DNA of 15,558 nt from Methanomicrobiales archaeon (lineage in GTDB: Archaea; Halobacteriota; Methanomicrobia; Methanomicrobiales; Methanoculleaceae). Made by a program: the position numbers and the translations under genes. The stretch lies in the NCBI GenBank assembly GCA_012511245.1, contig JAAZGM010000297.1, positions 1 through 15,558 of the forward strand. Direction: 5' to 3'. Shown one piece after another: positions 13,203 to 15,558 of this stretch. The notes beneath the pieces are model-generated. The model saw only the letters and a list, made by a program, of their open reading frames with translations, was not told the DNA's origin and made no database searches. How positions within the stretch are numbered: position 1 is the stretch's first letter; every line of letters begins with the position of its first letter.

Positions 13203-14656
13203 ATAAAGAAACCTTCACCAATCTCGTCAAAGACTGGCGTGTGGCCCTGTTGCTTCTGCTCGTGATCGGCTCCCTCGTCGGCATCTACCTGGCCCCACCG
13301 AACCCTGAGCGGGGACTTGAGGGGAACCTCCAGTTCGGTCTTGATCTTGAAGGCGGCTCATGGCTGCAGCTGGAATTCCAGTCCGTCGTCGTAGCCTATT
13401 CGACCGATGGATCGGTCGGCGACCTCATTGAGAACCTGCGCAAAGAGCTCGAGACAGAGATCGTCCGGATCGATGAGAACCACCTTGAGATCCGAAAGAA
13501 TGTTTTGCGTGCCGATCTTGAACCGATCTTCGCGGGATCGGGCGCCTCGATCATCACCTACCAGAAGGGCGTATCATCCTTTACCGCTGACGAAGTAAAA
13601 CGGATCTTGAGCGACAAGGTGAACGCTCTCGGAATGCAAGATGCACGGATCAACCTGCTCACTCCGACGGGAAGCGAGTATCCCCAGTATGTACGGATAG
13701 AGCTTGCCGGCGTGGATATGGCGACCGCGCAGGAGATCATCGGCACCCAGGGTCTCTTCGAGATACGCATTCAGACGACCGGAAACGAGACCGAGCATGT
13801 CCTCTACGGCGACCAGATCACCAGCGTCGGCGTTCCGCAGAGGGACACCGACGGTCAGTGGGGCGTCGGTTTCTCGCTCACCGATGCGGGTGCAGAGGCT
13901 TTCCGCACTGCCGCCATCGAATCCGGAGCGGTCGATAATCCGAACGCTCACCATCTCGTGATGATCCTCGACGACGAGACGGTCTACAGCGCCCCCCTCT
14001 CCAGAGAACTTGCGGGACAGATCCGGTCGGGCCCGGTCAGTTCGCTCTCCGCGAGCACCGGAACCGGTGACGCCGGGCGTGAAGCCGCGATGACGCTCCA
14101 GATCCACCTGCGGGCAGGCGCCCTGCCGGTCCAGGTGGATATCGTCGGTTCCGGGTCCGTCCCGGCAGCGCTCGGCGAGCAATTCAAGATAACCGTCCTT
14201 CTTGCCGGGATCATCGCACTGCTTACCGTGGGGGTGATCGTCTACTACCGCTATCGCGAGCCCTCGATCGTTCTCCCCATGCTCGCCGTCAACTTCGCCG
14301 AGATCATCATCCTGCTCGGGATCTCCCGGTTCATCATACAACTCGATCTCGCCACGATCGCCGGTCTGATAGCGGTGGTGGGTACCGGCATCGATCAGCT
14401 CATCATCATAACGGACGAAGTCCTCCATGAGGGGCGTGTTCCGTCGCCGAACCTCTATATGAAACGGTATGGGCGGGCGTTCAGGATCATCGCCGTCGCC
14501 GCCGCGACGGTCTTCATCGCCATGCTCCCGCTGGCGCTGATGGATCTCTCCACCCTCAGGGGCTTTGCTATCGTCACCATACTCGGCGTTCTGATCGGCA
14601 TCCTGGTCACGAGGCCGGCGTACGGGAAGATTATCATGGCGATCCTCTCAAAATAA
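13199..14656 (+). CDS. secD: Protein-export membrane protein SecD
   Basis: Partner of SecF in a 12-helix RND-type complex. The 485-aa protein has an N-terminal membrane helix at about 14-32 and the SecD signature FGLDLEGGSWLQLE at 46-59. A large external domain, including GTQGLFEIRI and GVGFSLTDAGAEAF, runs to about 335. The C-terminal group of five helices includes VVGTGIDQLIIITDE, where D399 matches the conserved intramembrane acidic residue of SecD. Start ATG 13199 overlaps the secF stop, with AGGAG at 13185-13189 nine bases upstream, so the pair is translationally coupled. The length is normal for archaeal SecD, shorter than that of E. coli. Confidence 0.95.
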   Translation: MNKETFTNLVKDWRVALLLLLVIGSLVGIYLAPPNPERGLEGNLQFGLDLEGGSWLQLEFQSVVVAYSTDGSVGDLIENLRKELETEIVRIDENHLEIRKNVLRADLEPIFAGSGASIITYQKGVSSFTADEVKRILSDKVNALGMQDARINLLTPTGSEYPQYVRIELAGVDMATAQEIIGTQGLFEIRIQTTGNETEHVLYGDQITSVGVPQRDTDGQWGVGFSLTDAGAEAFRTAAIESGAVDNPNAHHLVMILDDETVYSAPLSRELAGQIRSGPVSSLSASTGTGDAGREAAMTLQIHLRAGALPVQVDIVGSGSVPAALGEQFKITVLLAGIIALLTVGVIVYYRYREPSIVLPMLAVNFAEIIILLGISRFIIQLDLATIAGLIAVVGTGIDQLIIITDEVLHEGRVPSPNLYMKRYGRAFRIIAVAAATVFIAMLPLALMDLSTLRGFAIVTILGVLIGILVTRPAYGKIIMAILSK

Positions 14657-14670
14657 CAACCCACAATAAC

Positions 14671-14678
14671 CTTTATTG
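14671..14678 (+). promoter_or_regulatory. TATA box for thioredoxin gene
   Basis: CTTTATTG, preceded by AAC, lies 39-46 bases before the thioredoxin ATG. A start about 26 bases downstream falls near 14700, inside the inverted repeat. Confidence 0.45.
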
Positions 14679-14707
14679 CCCCGTTCACACACAATGTGTG
14701 AATGGGG
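14679..14707 (+). repeat. Inverted repeat between TATA box and thioredoxin start
   Basis: CCCCGTTCACAC - ACAAT - GTGTGAATGGGG forms 12 pairs, one of them G-T, around a five-base loop. It begins immediately after the TATA-like element and ends nine bases before ATG 14717. As DNA it looks like an operator covering the transcription start. As RNA it could be a hairpin, but no T run follows, so a secD terminator is less likely. Confidence 0.75.
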
Positions 14708-14716
14708 TAAAGTATT

Positions 14717-15001
14717 ATGGGAAAACCGGTTTTAATGGATTTTTTTGCCGAGTGGTGCGGTCCGTGCCACCAGCAGACACCGATCATCGATGAGCTCAAG
14801 AAGAGAATGGGTGATCAGGTGGACGTTCAGAAGATCGACGTTGGCGTCGACTCAGAACAGACCCGACAGTATGCCGCCAGGTATGACATTCAGTTCGTGC
14901 CCACACTGATCATCGAGAAAGATGGAACCCTCGTCCGGAAGCTGGTGGGTGTCCAGGATCTCGGCACACTCGAGAGCATCCTAAAACCGCTGGTGGAGTA
15001 G
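14717..15001 (+). CDS. Thioredoxin
   Basis: A small cytoplasmic thiol-disulfide reductant of 94 aa. The active site WCGPC has cysteines C14 and C17, and the cis-proline that packs against it is P62 in FVPTLI. The beta-alpha pattern VLMDFFAEWCGPCH...QVDVQKIDV...FVPTLIIEKDG is complete. The protein is slightly short, lacking the first strand and helix of longer thioredoxins, as is common in methanogens. ATG 14717 follows GGGGT at 14704-14708, only a weak ribosome site. The remains of an NADPH-forming F420 enzyme follow directly, so the two may once have formed a redox operon. Confidence 0.93.
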   Translation: MGKPVLMDFFAEWCGPCHQQTPIIDELKKRMGDQVDVQKIDVGVDSEQTRQYAARYDIQFVPTLIIEKDGTLVRKLVGVQDLGTLESILKPLVE

Positions 15002-15003
15002 CG

Positions 15004-15558
15004 AAGATCGGGACCATCGGGGAACCGGCGATATCGGGGAGAGGGTATGGCGCTCCGGCTTTCGCCGAAGTGCGACGTGATCGTGGGATCGCGTGAGGAG
15101 GTATAGGCGGTCGCGACCTGAGAGACCCTGCAGGTGCAGGGGATGAAGTGCAGTCTTGCAGGCGTCACCTACCAGCGTGCGCGGTCGACGAGGCGGACAT
15201 CGTCGTCCTCGCGATACCCTTGAACACCCTGACCGGGTTTGAAGGAAAGATCGTCATCAGCCCCGTCAACCCGATCGAGCGCACGAACTACTTCTACTCC
15301 CCCCTCCGCCGGAAGGCTCGGTGGCGATGATGATCAAGAGGATGCTTCCTGAGGGCGCGACCGTCTGTGCCGCGTTCAACAACATCGCCGCGAACAAGTG
15401 GAAGGTGCTCGACTACTCAGTCGCCGTCTGCTGCGGTGACGACGGGGCAAAGCAGCAGATCATGGAGTTCGTCAACGCCATCTCAAACCTCCGTGCCTAT
15501 GATGCGGGGCCGCTTGCGGCCGCATCCGTCGTCGAGAGGCGTGACGCCTCTTCTCCTC
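15004..15558 (+). pseudogene. npdG: Decayed F420H2:NADP oxidoreductase gene (continues past right edge)
   Basis: Across shifting frames the DNA encodes NpdG/Fno segments in order: KIG.IG, GTGDIGE, MALRLSPKCDVIVGSREE, GMKCSLAGVT, VDEADIVVLAIP, GFEGKIVISPVNPIERTNYFY, VAMMIKRMLPEGATVCAAFNNIAANKWKVLD, YSVAVC, AYDAGPLAAASVVE. The intact enzyme passes hydride between F420H2 and NADP+. Damage is extensive. There is no start codon (GCG where ATG is expected), a one-base loss near 15020 and a two-base gain near 15040. Stops TAG 15104-15106 and TGA 15119-15121 lie in the restored frame. Further lesions are a two-base gain near 15181, a one-base loss in the C run at 15299-15304, and a one-base gain near 15540. 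Short in-frame losses follow AIP and KVLD. It starts immediately after the thioredoxin stop. Exact indel positions are inferred from family knowledge. Confidence 0.85.

Noticed and set aside
14679..14707. Reading the thioredoxin palindrome as the secD terminator
   Set aside because: No T run follows it and it lies after a TATA-like box near the next start codon, so an operator or leader hairpin is more likely.
15148..15330. A separate 60-codon gene in the npdG remnant
   Set aside because: It is one frame fragment of the decayed NpdG coding sequence (VDEADIVVLAIP to YFYSP), not an independent gene.
1..15558. CRISPR arrays, insertion sequences, phage or attachment sites
   Set aside because: I saw no regularly spaced repeats, transposase or integrase motifs, or target-site duplications. 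The tRNA has no partial copy of its 3' end elsewhere in the window that I could see.

Overview
The window is archaeal and most likely from a Methanomicrobiales methanogen; Methanoculleus or a close relative is my best guess. Supporting signs are a high-GC genome with AT-rich TATA promoters, a tRNA intron with a bulge-helix-bulge splice motif, two-subunit pyruvate carboxylase, a SecF-SecD pair in archaeal order, methanogen-type DUF2111 and DUF2551 proteins, and the remains of an F420H2:NADP oxidoreductase gene. I see no insertion sequence, CRISPR array, rRNA or phage gene.

Layout. 1-1182 (+): 3' part of a PUA + PP-loop (PAPS reductase family) protein with an iron-sulfur-like cysteine set. 1358-1468 (-): elongator tRNA-Met with a 37-nt intron. 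1541-4808 (-): pycB then pycA in transcription order. 4862-7360 (-): a tightly overlapping biotin uptake operon, bioY - ECF ATPase - ECF ATPase - ECF T component. 7447-11591 (-): a probable six-gene transcript running from an unknown 89-aa protein through archease, RtcB RNA ligase, a glutamine-amidotransferase-like protein and a DUF2111 protein to a bifunctional BirA. 11647-11961 (-): leaderless DUF2551 gene. 11962-12347: a 386-bp intergenic region. 12348-14656 (+): secF-secD. 14717-15001 (+): thioredoxin behind a strong inverted repeat. 15004-15558 (+): a heavily decayed npdG pseudogene running off the right edge.

How it works together. From 1541 to 8427 the minus strand holds a biotin module. 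BioY and the ECF proteins import biotin, BirA attaches it to a carrier lysine and also has a DNA-binding domain, and PycB carries that lysine while PycA carboxylates it for oxaloacetate synthesis. A BirA-type operator lies directly on the bioY promoter and start codon, so the loop looks self-regulated. Just upstream, archease and RtcB form the RNA ligase system that joins tRNA halves after intron removal, and an intron-bearing tRNA lies in the same window.

Most interesting points: the two ECF ATPases appear to make one canonical and one degenerate ATP site; a GATase-like protein lacking its catalytic cysteine is translationally coupled to rtcB; the biotin operator is placed for repression; the PP-loop protein carries an RNA-binding PUA domain; the thioredoxin promoter has a long palindrome; and npdG is decayed.
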